From assembly GCF_016808095.1 (NCBI RefSeq), contig NC_068976.1, forward strand, positions 21,360,371-21,424,370: a stretch of DNA of 64,000 nucleotides, read 5' to 3'. Numbering within the stretch: the stretch's first letter is position 1; each line of letters begins with the position of its first letter. A program made the position numbers and the translations under genes. Under the pieces are notes generated by a model. The model was not told the DNA's origin and searched no databases. It was given only the letters and a program-made list of their open reading frames with translations. The DNA is from Vigna angularis. Taxonomy: Eukaryota > Streptophyta > Magnoliopsida > Fabales > Fabaceae. Positions 48,980 through 60,380 of this stretch are shown piece after piece.

Positions 48980-50140
48980 GGTTTAATACGTTCGGAGATC
49001 CTTATAGTTGCGGGTTCATTTCAATTGGATCCTCCAATTTTGGAAGTGATTAATTGAGTCCCTTTCCGTTAAATGCAATAGACGGCGTTAACTTTTTAAA
49101 CATGTGGTATGTTGAGGCATCCTTTTATTTGCAGGTGGCACAGTTTGAGCTGAATACTCCTATTTTGGGGTTAGATATTTTGTGTGTGCGAAATTGGGGA
49201 AAGTAAGGTTTGTGGGTGGGTTCGAGAGGATTTGTCCCTGTTTTCGTTTGCTATGTACCTTCTCCAGTATTTGTCCCTGTTTTCGTCTGCAAACTCCTCC
49301 GTTCCCAAATCAGAACCCTAAATTGACAGCATTCTCATATTTTCCAATGGGTTCGAGAGGAGCCACTGTGGTGCTATTGAGAGCAAACAAGATAAGAACG
49401 AAGCTTCAGTCTGTGCTGGAAGCCACCGTTTTAGAGGTGGACGACGTGTCGCACTAGCACGCGGGTCATGCTGCCGTGAGGGGAAGTTCCGACAAGGAGA
49501 CCCACTTCAACGTGAAGATCGTTTCGTCCAAGTTCGAGGGTCAGATCCTCGTGAAACGACATCGTCTTGTCTATGACCTCCTCGCCGACGAGCTTCAGTA
49601 CGGCCTGCACGCCCCCTCCATTGTCGCCAAGACGCCCAACGAAACAAGTTCGTCTAAATGACGCGTTGCGGAAGCTTGAAACTTTTCGGATGTGAGTTTG
49701 AAGCTTCTATCTTCCCATTGTTTTGGACTTGTTTGCCCAATCGGGTTTTTCCTGCTGGGTTTTGAATCCTACTAGAAAATTTAGTTGCAAACTGAGTATA
49801 GAACAAATCAAGGATTAGGTAGAACCTGTTAGGATTAATTTGTACATGACTGTATATATAAGAAGAAAATGTGAAGGAAAAACTAAAGTAGGAAAATTAA
49901 TCTGTTTATAAATCCAACTTCTTACCAATGCTTTATAATCATATAAAATCCACGTATTCAACGTATTCAGCTCAAACTGTGCCACCTGCACATAAAAGGA
50001 TGCCTTAGCATGCCACCTGTTTAAAAAGTTAACACCGTCCATTGCATTTAACGGAAAGGGACCCAATTGATCACTTCCAAAATTGGAGGACCCAATTGAA
50101 ACGAACCCGCAAATATAGGGACCTCCGAACCTATTAAACC
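48980..50140. mobile_element. Pack-MULE: non-autonomous Mutator-like element with captured BolA sequence
   Basis: Inverted termini related to those of the 29211-34854 MULE. Left is GGTTTAATACGTTCGGAGATC; the right end is the complement of GGTTTAATAGGTTCGGAGG. They share AATTGGATCCTCCAATTTTG, GACGG(C/T)GTTAAC and CAGGTGGCACAGTTTGAGCT blocks over about 190 bp. No transposase is present. The interior 49215-49680 is GC-rich and coding-like, unlike the element's AT-rich ends. No matching 9-bp target duplication could be found, so the outer ends may be worn. Confidence 0.72.
49347..49661 (+). pseudogene. Captured BolA-like coding sequence, one nonsense codon
   Basis: Intronless frame of 104 codons from the ATG at 49347 (MGSRGATVVLLRANKIRTKL). 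It is broken by a single TAG at 49455-49457 and continues in the same frame through ETHFNVKIVSSKFEG, VKRHRLVYDLL and SIVAKTPNE to a TGA at 49661. FEG...RHRLVYDLL is the BolA signature. BolA proteins pair with monothiol glutaredoxins in Fe-S handling, and the MGSRG start recalls plant BolA1-type proteins. A usual HALSI is HAPSI here. Position inside MULE termini and GC content unlike the element argue for transduplication of a host gene. Translation of the full protein would need read-through. Confidence 0.82.
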
Positions 50141-50329
50141 TAGTTTTTATTTGTAACATAAAACGTTTATTTCATATATATTGTCAACAAGGTATACCAG
50201 AAGAAATTAACTTTCAAATATCATGGTTTACTACATTATTGCCTTCTTTGTTTTAGCAAGAAATTGTAATGGAAGGCTATAAAAACCTCTAAATTCTACC
50301 CGTTGTTTTGGGGTATTTCAGAACTTGCA

Positions 50330-50860
50330 ACAGGTTTATTTGGTGGATTTGAAGCTATAACAAACCTTGGAGAACCTGAAGTTGTAATAGGTGGATTTGG
50401 TGTATTTGAAGCTATAACAGGCCTTGGAGAACTTGAAGTTATAATAGGTGGATTTGAAGTTATAACAAACCTTGGAGAACCTAAAGTTGTAACAGGTAGA
50501 TTTGGTGGATTTGAAGCTATAACAGACCTTGGAGAACTTGAAGTTGTAATAGGTGGATTTGGTGGATTTGAAACTATAACAGACCTTGGAGAACTTGAAG
50601 TTGTAACAGGTGGATTTGGTGGATTTGAAGCTATAATAAATCTTGGAGAACCTGAAGTTCTAATAGGTGGATTTGGTGGATTTGAAGCTATAACAGACCT
50701 TGGAGAACCTAAAGTTGTAACGGGTGGATTTGGTGGATTTGAAGCTATAATAAATCTTGGAGAACCTGAAATTGTAATAGGTGGATTTGGTGGATTTAAA
50801 GCTATAACAGACCTTGGAGAACCTGAAATTGTAACAGGTGGGTTAGGTGGATTTGAAACT
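50330..50860 (-). repeat. Coding minisatellite, about 57-60 bp unit
   Basis: About nine direct copies of GGTGGATTTGAAGCTATAAC / AGACCTTGGAGAACCTGAAG / TTGTAACAGGTGGATTTGG (plus-strand view), encoding the proline-rich units on the minus strand. The unit keeps the reading frame. Two further diverged units lie at 54740-54850, on the other side of the LTR. Confidence 0.9.
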
Positions 50861-51479
50861 GTCGCAACCGGAATCGCGACGGGACGACGATCCAATAAAA
50901 GAAGAGATATTGAAAAGAGATTTTGGAGTCGCCACCATAGTTTATTCTGGAAAACTACGGAAAAAAACCATAAAATGATAAGGCATGGTCAAATTGAACC
51001 AGATTCTTGGTTCGGGAGTCGGTTACGTGTAGGGAAGGTATTAGCACCCTACAACGCCTGCCCTAAGGCAGTACCTTTAACTAAATGCGTGAATGTGGAT
51101 GTGGTTTTCAAAGTGTTTAACATTCCCTTGAAATAAAATTCTAAAGAAAATAAACAATATTTTTTAGCTTTTTGGGCCCGACAAGGATTGACCTTGCTCC
51201 TACGTATTCTCATGCAGAATGAGAAATCAGGGTTCCGTAGTTCATTTAGAAACTGTTTGAGAAACTTGTTTGGAAAATTGTTTGAGAAATTGTTTGGAAA
51301 ATGATTTGGATTTTTGGGAAAGTGAACCTGACAAGGACTGGCCTTGCTCCTACGTATCTCCACTTTTGATGGAGAATTAAGGATCACGTAGTTCTGGCCA
51401 GGAATATTGTTTGTGGTTTGCAAATATGGATGTTTTTTAGTTTTTTTTGATGATTTTATGTTTTTTTGTATTTTTATGA

Positions 51480-51830
51480 ATCAAACAGGAAAGGTTTTTA
51501 TCACAAGGACGATGCGTGCGATCACACATGTGCTTAAACCTTTAAAACACATTTTTGTAATTTTGCTTAAGAAAGGAAAAAGGCTTTTAGCACAAGGACG
51601 ATGCGTGCGATCACACATGTGCCTAAACCTTTAAAACGCATTTTTGTAATTTTTATTCAAGAAAAAGGAAAGGTTTTTAGCACAAGGACGATGCGAGCGA
51701 TCACACGTGTGTTTAACATATTTTTGTAATTTTTATTTAAGAAAAAGGAAAGGTTTTTAGCACAAGGACGATGCAAGCGATCACACGTGTGCTTAACCTT
51801 TAAAACATATTTTTGTAATTTTTCGTGTTT
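51480..51830. repeat. Tandem repeat of about 90 bp, four copies
   Basis: Unit: AGGAAAGGTTTTTAGCACAA, GGACGATGCGTGCGATCACA, CATGTGCTTAAACCTTTAAA, ACACATTTTTGTAATTTTTC, with small indels. Followed by (AAAAAT)n. Confidence 0.9.
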
Positions 51831-54059
51831 AAAATGCAACAAAAAAAAATAAAAATAAAAATAAAAATAAAAATAAAAATAAAAATAAAAGACAAGATCT
51901 ATGAAGTGGGGTTATTATACAAGGGGTTGCATATAGTAAAATCGAACGGTCAAACAAATGATAAAAGCGTAAAAATAAAATAAAATCAAAACGAATAATA
52001 AAAGCATAATAAAAAAAACATCTGAATAAGAAATAAGGGTGCAAAGATTAAAAAAAAAGTGTGGGGAAAGAATTAGACTCTTTTGTTTGAGTCCAAATGA
52101 TGATATGGGTACAGTAGTGAAGTTTGGGGGTGTTAGAAATAAAATGGGCCCAATGCCCAAATCCCTTTGTTGTTAGCAGAAAACGGAGTGGGGTGTGAAT
52201 GGGAAGTGGGGGATGCGCTTCGTATTGTCTGGTCTAGGCCCAGAGTTCCTTTACTCAGAAACTAGTTAGGGGTTCTTCTTCCCTCCTCTCATTTTATCAC
52301 TTGCACCCAACATCCCAGATCTAAGTTTCTCCTTCACATACTCGCTCCAGCACTCAAGCACCCACTTCATCCCACAGCCTCGCCGGCGACACCGAACGCC
52401 ACCTAATCCACCGCCGGCTGCGGCGCCACCACCTTCTCTCCCTCTCCTCCGTTCGAAAATGGCAACCCAAAGAGGGGTTTGCTTCCTCTACACGTGCGCC
52501 ACCACCTCCGCCAAGACCGGCGGCCGCCAGTGCGCCGATGGCTGCCCTAGATCCTGCCAGTTGTCGCGCCGAGCCCTCGCTCCTCTACCTCCCTCCTTCT
52601 CTTCTACGCTACTGCCGCCACCACCTTAGCGGCACGCTCCACAGACTCAAACTCTTCCAAAAAAACTTTGCGCAGGAAATCTTGAGAGTTGGAGATGGGT
52701 TGAGAGTTGAAACGAATGGGTTTGGTGGATGACAGTGTTAGAGGTAAGAATGAAAATGGTTGGCTGGGTATGGGTGTTTGGTTGTGTTGTGGTTTCTGTG
52801 TGCAGGTTGAAGAAACGAATTCGAAGAAGAAAACGGGTGATGGTTGAAGATGTTGACCGTTTGGAGTTTAGGCCGTGAGTTGTTTCCTGGGGTTCCTTCG
52901 GTATTGACAGAGAATGGAGAGGGATGAGGATGGTAGGCGTTGGAGGTGAGGGGTAATGGGCGTGAGGTATAGGTTGAAGATAATGGTTGGGGAATGGTAG
53001 ATTCCCGTGACATGCTTGATGGAGGAAATCGGTTTCTCTAGAGGTTTCTGTTTGATGAGTGTATGGCTGCCTTTCAGTTCACGCATGTTTCAACTATTAT
53101 TACTTACACTTAGTGAATCTAGTGGATATTGAAATTACATATTGGTGTGTGTTCTTGATCAACACGTGAAGTCACAGGTGAAGCAAACTAGTACGTACTG
53201 ATCAAACATCTTTCATACATACGACATCATCTATTCGTGCTCAACCTCATTCGTTCATATTTAAACAGAGGGCATGCGTTCACACAGAAAAAGCTGAGAG
53301 TTTAGATAAAGAACATACCCGCGCAGCTTTAAGACGTTTCTCCTCTTAGGTTCTCCTTCTCCTCTCTTCTCGGAGAGATGTCTCTTGTTCCCTTTTTTGA
53401 TTAGATTGTTGGATCCTATTTCATGCAGGTTTGAGGGGATAAACAAAAACGCCTGTGAAGTGATGGTAGGGAGGTACGGGTATAACAGGCGTTGGCCGTG
53501 AGGTGTGGTTGATTGGTTACGGGCTGGGAGCTGGAATGAAGTTGGTCCCGAGGTGGTGTAAGGATGAAGATGTTGATGCGGAATGATGAGGGAAAGGACG
53601 ATGGTGAGGGGTTCTATGGGATGGTTCTTTTAGGATCAGAGTGAGGTCGAACTGGAAGTTTGAGCTGGATTTTGATGAGTGAAAAGGAAGCACTGAAAAA
53701 TAGAAGGATTCTCTGAATCTGTAGAGTGATCAAGAGCCAAAAAAAAAAGGATGTTTCCCCCCCCTTTTTCCCTCTGCTGCTTGCTTTCTTTTATAGCCAA
53801 ATCTCAGAACCCGTGAGCCTCCCAATCTGTTCAGAATTCCTCCCGTGATCCTCTTTTCTTTGCATGCTGAGCTACAGTTTTTTTTGGCCGTGAGAAAATA
53901 GGGTGAGGGCCCCTCAATCTTGTCTTCTTCTTCATACTGTGGACACCCTGTGCGTGGGGTTGCTTCCTCTTCTGTGCATGCTGGATGGTGATGCTGGAGA
54001 TGGGAACCCTTGGTGGAAAGCTTAGACCAATTTTAAAATGTAGCCACCAACTTTATGGA

Positions 54060-54620
54060 TGCTCGGTCAATAACGCAAACAAACGACCGTTCACAAAATA
54101 AACGAGCGCTCACAGTCTGCGGACGAGCGGCAGAAGAGCAGGACGAGCGGTAGATGAGGTAGTGATCGTCACTGAGAATGGACGAACGGTTGCATGCAAG
54201 GTAGGAGACGAATGTCAGAGGACGAACGCTTGATCAAAGAGGACGAACGCTCGCAAGCTTGAATACTGGCCGAACGGTTAAGTTGAGGTCGAACGGTTGA
54301 AACTGAGGACGAACGGCAGAAGAGCAGGACGAACGCTTTAAGATTAGGACGAACGTTTCATAGTTGAAGAAACCGAACGGTCGGTCAGAGCAGAGGACGA
54401 ACGGTTGCGCCATGCAGAGGACGGACGTCCTAAAGACTCATGTTTGAGGACGAACGGTCATAGCTGGAAAGCTGAACGATTGGAAACGAGCGATCGGTTT
54501 GAGCACAGCGGGCGAGCGTCATTTGAGACGCATCGTAGAGGACGATCGCAATCAGTGGAGGACGAACTCTTCAAAGCTGGAACGATCAGGACGAGCGTTT
54601 GGGACCGAGAAATGCCGAAC
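54060..54620. repeat. CpG-rich GGACGAACGGT array in the solo LTR
   Basis: About 25 copies of GACGAACGG(T/C), GACGAGCG and CCGAACGGT spaced by 10-25 bp of variable sequence. Same core as the arrays at 280-1190 (opposite strand) and 31955-32305. Confidence 0.85.
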
Positions 54621-55046
54621 GTCCGCCCTTCCTCTTTTTTTTATTTTTATTTTTATTATTATTATTTTGCTTTTTTTTTTTTGAAAGTAAATTTATTAAT
54701 CAATCCGGACGAAATTGGGTATTGACAGAAACTATAGTAGAAATTGGAGAATCTGAAGGTTTATTTAGTGGATTTGAAGCTATAACAATTCTTGGAGAAC
54801 CAAAAGTTATAATAGGTGGGTTTGGTGCATTTGAAGCTATACTTGATCATTTTGGTGGCTTTGGTCCTTTTGAAATTGTATCATCTGAGAGTAAATTTAC
54901 TTCAAAAGTTGTAATCATAAGGACCATAAAAACTAGGAGAACTAGAAAAGTTAAAAACCCCTTCATTTTCTAAAACTAGTTTTTATCTCAAAAGGCTTTT
55001 TAGAATGGATGTATGTTTTGATATCAAATATAACATAGGTATGACC

Positions 55047-55055
55047 TATATATAG
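55047..55055 (-). promoter_or_regulatory. TATA box of the proline-rich gene
   Basis: TATATATAG on the minus strand, about 85 bp upstream of the ATG at 54966. The promoter looks intact, so a truncated transcript could still be made. Confidence 0.45.
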
Positions 55056-55189
55056 TGATAGCCGTAGACTAATTTCAACCTTTATGACATGAGTTGTTTT
55101 TATTTAAACTTGTCATTTTGTCTTATTTTTTTCAGAGTTTTTAGTTGTCATTATGGTGAGCAAAAATAATGAAGTGCACCGAACTATCA

Positions 55190-56570
55190 TTTTAAGTGGG
55201 TAAAAATGATTAAATATAAGTTATAACGTATAAGTATTTATTGTTCATATTCATCTTTTGTTTCAAAGTCATTGAATAGTGATGACGCTAGAATTTATGG
55301 TTATTTGGAGCATTTAATTTTTCATGTTTATTGTGCACAACTTTTGCATGTGCATTTAATTTTTGTTTTTGCTGTTAAAATTAAAAGATAAATATTTTCA
55401 ATGTTGACAGTGGATAATTTGAAATGGGTCATGGTTCCAAAAATGTGATAAAGCGAGATTAAATTTTATAGTTGTAAGTAAAAACTTAAGCGTTTGTTCG
55501 TTTGAAGATATTCTCCGTAGTAGAAGATTTAAGAGGATGGAAAGTGAAATTTTTTTTGTTCGTTTGAGATGAAATACGGATGGAAAGTGAAATTTTTTTT
55601 GTTCGTTTGAGATGAAATACGGATGATTGTGCAGATGAAATTGCGGGATGTAGTATTGATTCTCATCTCTCATAATAGAAGAGATTTGCAGGGAATTAAT
55701 AACTTTTACAATATTATCTGTGTTATTGTTATAATAATAATAATAATTATTATTATTATAATAATATTTAGGGGTATTTTGGTAATCTTTAATTTTTATT
55801 AATTAAACAAATTTTTTAAATCTGTCACATCAATCAAATCTTACACTAATTCTTACAAATTTTACTTCCAAATTCACTCTCAATTACCCACAAATTCACT
55901 CAAAAAAATAACAAAAATATTACCCTCAAATTCATTCAATTATTCTTTCCTAAATCATCTCTCACAAATCACTTAAACCGAATACTTCCTAAGTTAGTAT
56001 TATGTCTGTTTTCATGTGTGCACGTGTTATGTGTTATGTGTTATGTGGTGTGTGTGAGGTGTGTGTAGGGTATGTGTATGTGGAGAATGAGGTGAGGTGC
56101 ATGTGTAAATGTGTAAATGTATGTATTTGTTTTTGTTTTTGTTGTGAAGTTTATGATTAATATTATTTATTAGTTGTTTATATATTCTAAGTAAAATATC
56201 AACTATTGAAATATGATTTAACATGAAAAAATTAACATAGATATATGTCTATTATTTTTAAAATTTAAGGTTTAAAACTCAAGATTTCGAATATGAACGA
56301 GTTATAATTTCTAGACCAAATTAACCACTAAAAATACATTTAATTCATAAATTTATTTACATTTGATTTTCTTTGTTTCATGTTTAGTGTAAATGAATGA
56401 ATTTATTAGTTAAATATAATTATTAAAATATTAGGAAATATAATTAAAAAAATACATGACGTGTATGCATACAATTTTGATCCATATTCATATATTAAAA
56501 TTTCTATTTTCATTCCTCATGCAATGTGATTCTTACTTCTTTTTTCCATTGAAGACGATATTTACCTATC
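55190..56570 (+). repeat. Segmental duplication, copy 2 (partner at 10020-11940)
   Basis: Collinear match to copy 1, including the G/T-rich tract (56010-56110) and the TTTTGATCCATATTCATATA block. It contains the foldback element at about 55484-55995, absent from copy 1. 56571-57650 is AT-rich; 57230-57470 again resembles nsLTP upstream flank (GGGCAACCTTTTTATAAATG). Confidence 0.6.
55484..55995. mobile_element. Degenerate foldback MITE-like element
   Basis: The right half (TCTGTCACATCAATCAAATC...TCAAATTCATTCAATTATTC...) matches the right arm of the 35514-35800 element. The left half contains a doubled 43-bp unit (GTTCGTTTGAGATGAAATAC). Ends are approximate; an ATA/TTA palindrome lies near 55731-55770. 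Confidence 0.45.
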
Positions 56571-57650
56571 TAGAAAGTTATTTTTCGCAATTTATTAATA
56601 CATATAAATTATATTTATTCTCTTACATTTGACTAAATTTTGATATTATTTTGCATTAGTCTTCATAATATACACAATAAAATGATATGTTAGCTCCCAG
56701 CTAAAAATAGACATTTTAAAATCTTTTACCATCATATTGAATAGTCCATCTATCAAACAACACATAAAAAATAAATAAATTATAGATTGAATTAAATTTA
56801 GTAATATTAATTATAGAGGTAACTCATGCAATTCTAATAAAATTCATTTAACCCATAAATTATACAAACTAAATATAAAAGATTTACATTAAGATATTAT
56901 CATAACATTTAAACTCACCCACCCACACAAATTGTGAGTTACACTCTTACTCCTCACAACAAATAAAAAGAATTAGTTGGAAACACTTATTTATGAGTTT
57001 ATTTTCTAGTTCTTATTTTATTGGTGTCACTCAAGGTGATCATCTAACGTATGAGCTCTCAACCAATTTACAATAGTATTCTTATTCTTATTTTACTAGT
57101 GCAGTCATTTTCTATTATACAGTGTTTGCTGAACGAATGATTTTTTATAATTTTTCAAGTAATTGAGAGAAATAAAAATTCTTTAAAAAAAGAAAATCTA
57201 TGAAGAAAGGAATTCAATTGTCGAGTCAGAAAACATATTATTTAAAAGATCTTAGGGCAACCTTTTTATAAATGATAATTCCTTTAAAATAAAAATATAA
57301 CTTTTCAAGCAAAATTAAACAATTTTTTTAGTGAATTTAATTAAATAATTACTGAAAATAAAAAATATTAAAAGTATTTTTTCTGTTTTGAAATTATTTA
57401 CCAACAAAATTGAGGATATATTTTTCAAAAACTATATGATATTTTGAAATTTATTAGATATGCCCTTACAATATATGTTAATTTATTGTTAATTTGATTT
57501 ATGGTTTATATATCAATGCAATAACTCCTTCTTAGACATTTTTTTTTATTCACCATATAAGTAGATTGAAAAAGTCTCAATCTTTTTTAAAATTTTTACT
57601 TAAAAGTATTTTACTTAAAAATATATTACTATAAGGATTAAAGTAGATTT

Positions 57651-60380
57651 TGTAAGAGCCTGAAAAAGTTTAAGGCCATTGGGTCCTATGTGGGGCAGCC
57701 AGGCTCATCAGACTAAGGCCAACCTAACCTTAGGAAGGGCTCCTCAAAATTTTTCATTTTCTGAGCTCTTTTCTCTCTCTAAGACTCTTTGCCCTAAACT
57801 CTTCTCTGCCTTCTCTCTAAATTTCCAGCTCTCTGAACTGTTCAATCTTGGGTTGGAAGGTGCTCAAACGTTCACCACACCAAAGGCTTCCTTTTGAACC
57901 GATCGTATTTTCGTTTGGACCGGTAAGTCGTTTTTCCCTTCTCTTTCACTATCTTCGAACCTAGAGCATGCAACATTAGTGGTTGTATGTTACTAGGGGG
58001 TTTCGTTTTCCTATTTATGCCAAATCAAGCTCTAAGAGCTGTTGCTGTCACCACTTTGGTGGTTTGTAGGGTTTGGATTGAGTTCGCGTGTGTGAGATAC
58101 CAAAAAGGGGCGTCCTTGTGAGCTTGGTAATACAACTCTGAGGTAAGGGGAGCTAGTTACATTTTAGATGTTGTATGATATGCCTGTTTGAATTATTTTG
58201 ATTATTTTACTGTATGCTACTTTTGGTGATGAGCATGTTTAAATTGTGTTTGTTGAAAATGAGGAATTGGTGTGACCATGGTATGCTTATTTTCACTTGA
58301 CTTAGATGATTTTGTTGGCTGTAATTGATTTTGTGGGAGAGGTGGGAGTAAGAATTATGTAATATTGGTCATATGGACAATAATTAGGTGCACAGGTACT
58401 GTTCTAGGTTACTGTGAAGGGAAGTGAGATAAGGAAATGGGGAAATCGGAGTCTAAAACACCATAGGACAGTTTGGATGACTTAGATAAATCAATTGTGA
58501 CTTGTTGAGAGTACTGTGTTGGTAGGATAGAGGAATCTTAAAAACCTGAGTTGGCACATCCCTGATCATAGAGCAGCCCTGGTCTGATCCAGTGAGTTGT
58601 AACTAGTCATATGTGCTAGCATCGAAGGTGAGACTGATGCGTTCAGACATTTGATTCTTCTCCGATGACCAATTGGGTTAGTAAGGAGTGGTTGAGGTGG
58701 AAATCATGTGTTAGTCGCGTTAGAAGGGTAAATAGTTAAGGAAGTACTCTTTTGAGTCTTTTGAAAGGAACTGAGGTAGAGAATTTGAGCATAGGTAGTC
58801 CTGAGTGGAATTGGGCAGTTTGGCTAGCTGGGATGAGTCAATTACAACTGGTTAGGGTCATAAAATTGAGTAAAGTCATGTTCAACATGGTAGAATTGAA
58901 ATTGGGTTCTTGGGTTAATATAATCGGAGTTTAAGTTAAAACTTGGGTACTGATCACTTTAAAATCATGTTAATAACGCTTGATAATCATCTAGACAAGT
59001 TTAATTAGGTACAAAATATGAATTAGAAGTCTTAAAAGTTGGAAGAAAGGCCTAGAAGTGGTAAGGAGTGGGTGAGTGGGTAATTCTGCAAAATTTGCGT
59101 TCTGCAGATTATGCAGACTCGCTAAGCGAATGTTTTCGCATAGCGAGTCCTCACAGAGAGGTGCTCTCTGTTTGAGCATTCGCACAGCGAGTTGGTGCGC
59201 TGTGTGAAAGACTAGAGAGGGTTGCTATCTGTTTGGTAAGTCGCGTAGCGAATGTAGTCGCTTTGCGACTGTTGCTAGCTTGGGAAATTAGTCAAATTAA
59301 TTCGAATAGCGAATTTGGGGCGCTATGCGAATTTTAGTTGTCCCCCTGTCAGGAAAATTCGCTCAGCGCATCAAGGGTGGTACGCTATGCGAATTTTAGC
59401 TGAAAAACACTCCCCTCGTCAGGAAAATTCGCTCAGCGCACCAAGGGTGGTGCGCTGTGCGAATTTTTGCTGTCTTGCCATGCATCTTGGTGCGTTGTGA
59501 GACCTGGTTCAGTGAGTTTCATATTTTTCCACATCTGTTTGAGCTGTTTGATGTTGTTTGACTGCCAGGATGTATGTATGGTGTTGTTGAGTGGTTGTAA
59601 AGCATATGAATGTGAACTACAATGATGTAATTGAGTATGAAGTGGACATCTCAGGGTGAGATGATTGAAAGTGATGTGTGGGGTGTTGTTGTTGTTCTGT
59701 ATAACTGTATGGAGCTTTGAACTGGTATATCTATCCCTACACTCAAAGCACTGTTCATGCTCAAATTGAGAAGAGCAATGTGAGTGGTGAGAGTAGAGGG
59801 AGGTCCTCGTCTATAGTCTTAGAGTTTAGACATAGACAGATGGGGGATTTACCTTGCATAGTGTTGGGGAGTGCCAGCTGAACTACGCAAGTGCAAAGAT
59901 GACCAATAGTTCGACAGTTATACCAATCCGGATGAGTCGTGTGAGTGTTTGAGTCATGGTTTAAAGTGGTATGCCTTGATTGTTCTTTATATGTAGTTAA
60001 ACACGATGATATTTATTGATTGAACTATATGATTACTGCTTGTTTATCTAGCTCACCCTTGCTTCTTTGTTATGTGCTGCTTGTGTATGTTTTCCTTTGC
60101 GATGATCATCCACTTGGATGGAAGCAGATGTTGTTGAGGAGGTTCCCTTGGAGCAAGAGTTGAAGGACACTGATGCTACAGTGCAGTCTACTTAGGAATT
60201 TCCTATTTGAACGCTTGAAGTGTTGAATACTCTAAACTGTTTAAGTTTAAAATTATGTCTTCATATTTGGATGACTGTAATCCCGTACTTAATTGCAAGT
60301 CATACTCCAACTATTCTCTTTATTTAGATGTTGACGCCTATATTATATGATTGTGGTTATTATATATTTGGGATGTCACA
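57651..60380 (+). mobile_element. LTR of retrotransposon family A (solo LTR likely)
   Basis: Runs from TGTAAGAGCCTGAAAAAG to GGGATGTCACA. Matches 1-2226 at AGGTAAGGGGAGCTAG, at the AGGTCCTCGTCTATAGTC...GGATGAGTCG block and at GATGATCATCCACTTGGATG. No internal coding domains. The candidate 5-bp flanks (GATTT, TATTC) do not match, so the exact ends or the target duplication are uncertain. Confidence 0.7.
59090..59510. repeat. CpG-rich inverted-repeat block in LTR family A
   Basis: Many short palindromes of the kind CGCTAAGCGAATG, TCGCATAGCGAG and GCGCTGTGCGAAT, and a 65-70-bp direct repeat (CAGGAAAATTCGCTCAGCGC, AAGGGTGGT(A/G)CGCT). It occupies the same position in the LTR as the GCGTTCGG array of the copy at 1-2226 but has a different motif. 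Confidence 0.75.

Larger units (their letters stand above)
50860..54727. mobile_element. Large solo LTR (family C, Ogre/Tat-like) with exact 5-bp TSD
   Basis: Begins TGTCGCAACCGGAATCGCGA and ends AAATTGGGTATTGACA, flanked by GAAAC on both sides (50855-50859 and 54728-54732). Length 3868 bp without gag/pol. The opening resembles legume Ogre/Tat LTRs (TGTCGC...CGCGACGGGACGACG), recognised from memory. Contents: a direct repeat GACAAGGA(T/C)TG(A/G)CCTTGCTC (51180, 51330), a tandem array at 51480-51830, (AAAAAT)n at 51841-51890, a GC-rich coding-like patch at 52380-52650, and the GGACGAACGG array. It is inserted in the proline-rich gene. Confidence 0.85.
50296..54966 (-). pseudogene. Secreted proline-rich repeat protein gene, split by a solo LTR
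   Basis: On the minus strand from the ATG at 54966 a signal peptide (MKGFLTFLVLLVFMVLMITT) leads to SKGPKPPK, where a TGA stops the frame. The same frame then continues (SSIASNAPNPPIITFGSPR) into proline-rich repeats until the LTR insertion 50860-54727. Beyond it the repeats resume in frame from 50859, with about ten units of roughly 20 residues of the form SNPPNPP(I/V)TTSGSPRSVIA, ending NNG and a TAG at 50296. The original protein was probably a cell-wall or apoplastic repetitive proline-rich protein; I do not recognise the exact family. The empty site reconstructs the frame across the 5-bp duplication, so the LTR disrupted a previously open frame. The TGA is separate damage. Confidence 0.75.

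Noticed and set aside
50303..51136. Plus-strand open frame of Gly-Phe repeats (GGFGGFEAITDLGE)
   Set aside because: Opposite strand of the proline-rich minisatellite. It has no upstream signal or promoter and reads into the solo LTR, whereas the minus strand has a signal peptide, TATA box and in-register repeats on both sides of the LTR.
52538..52732. GC-rich coding-like patch in the large solo LTR (Ala/Pro/Cys-rich frames)
   Set aside because: No frame persists, no homologue recognised, and it sits within LTR bounds. It could be a captured fragment, but I cannot support that.
54405..54725. Plus-strand frame across the GGACGAACGG array
   Set aside because: Repeat-derived, ending in a poly-T tract.
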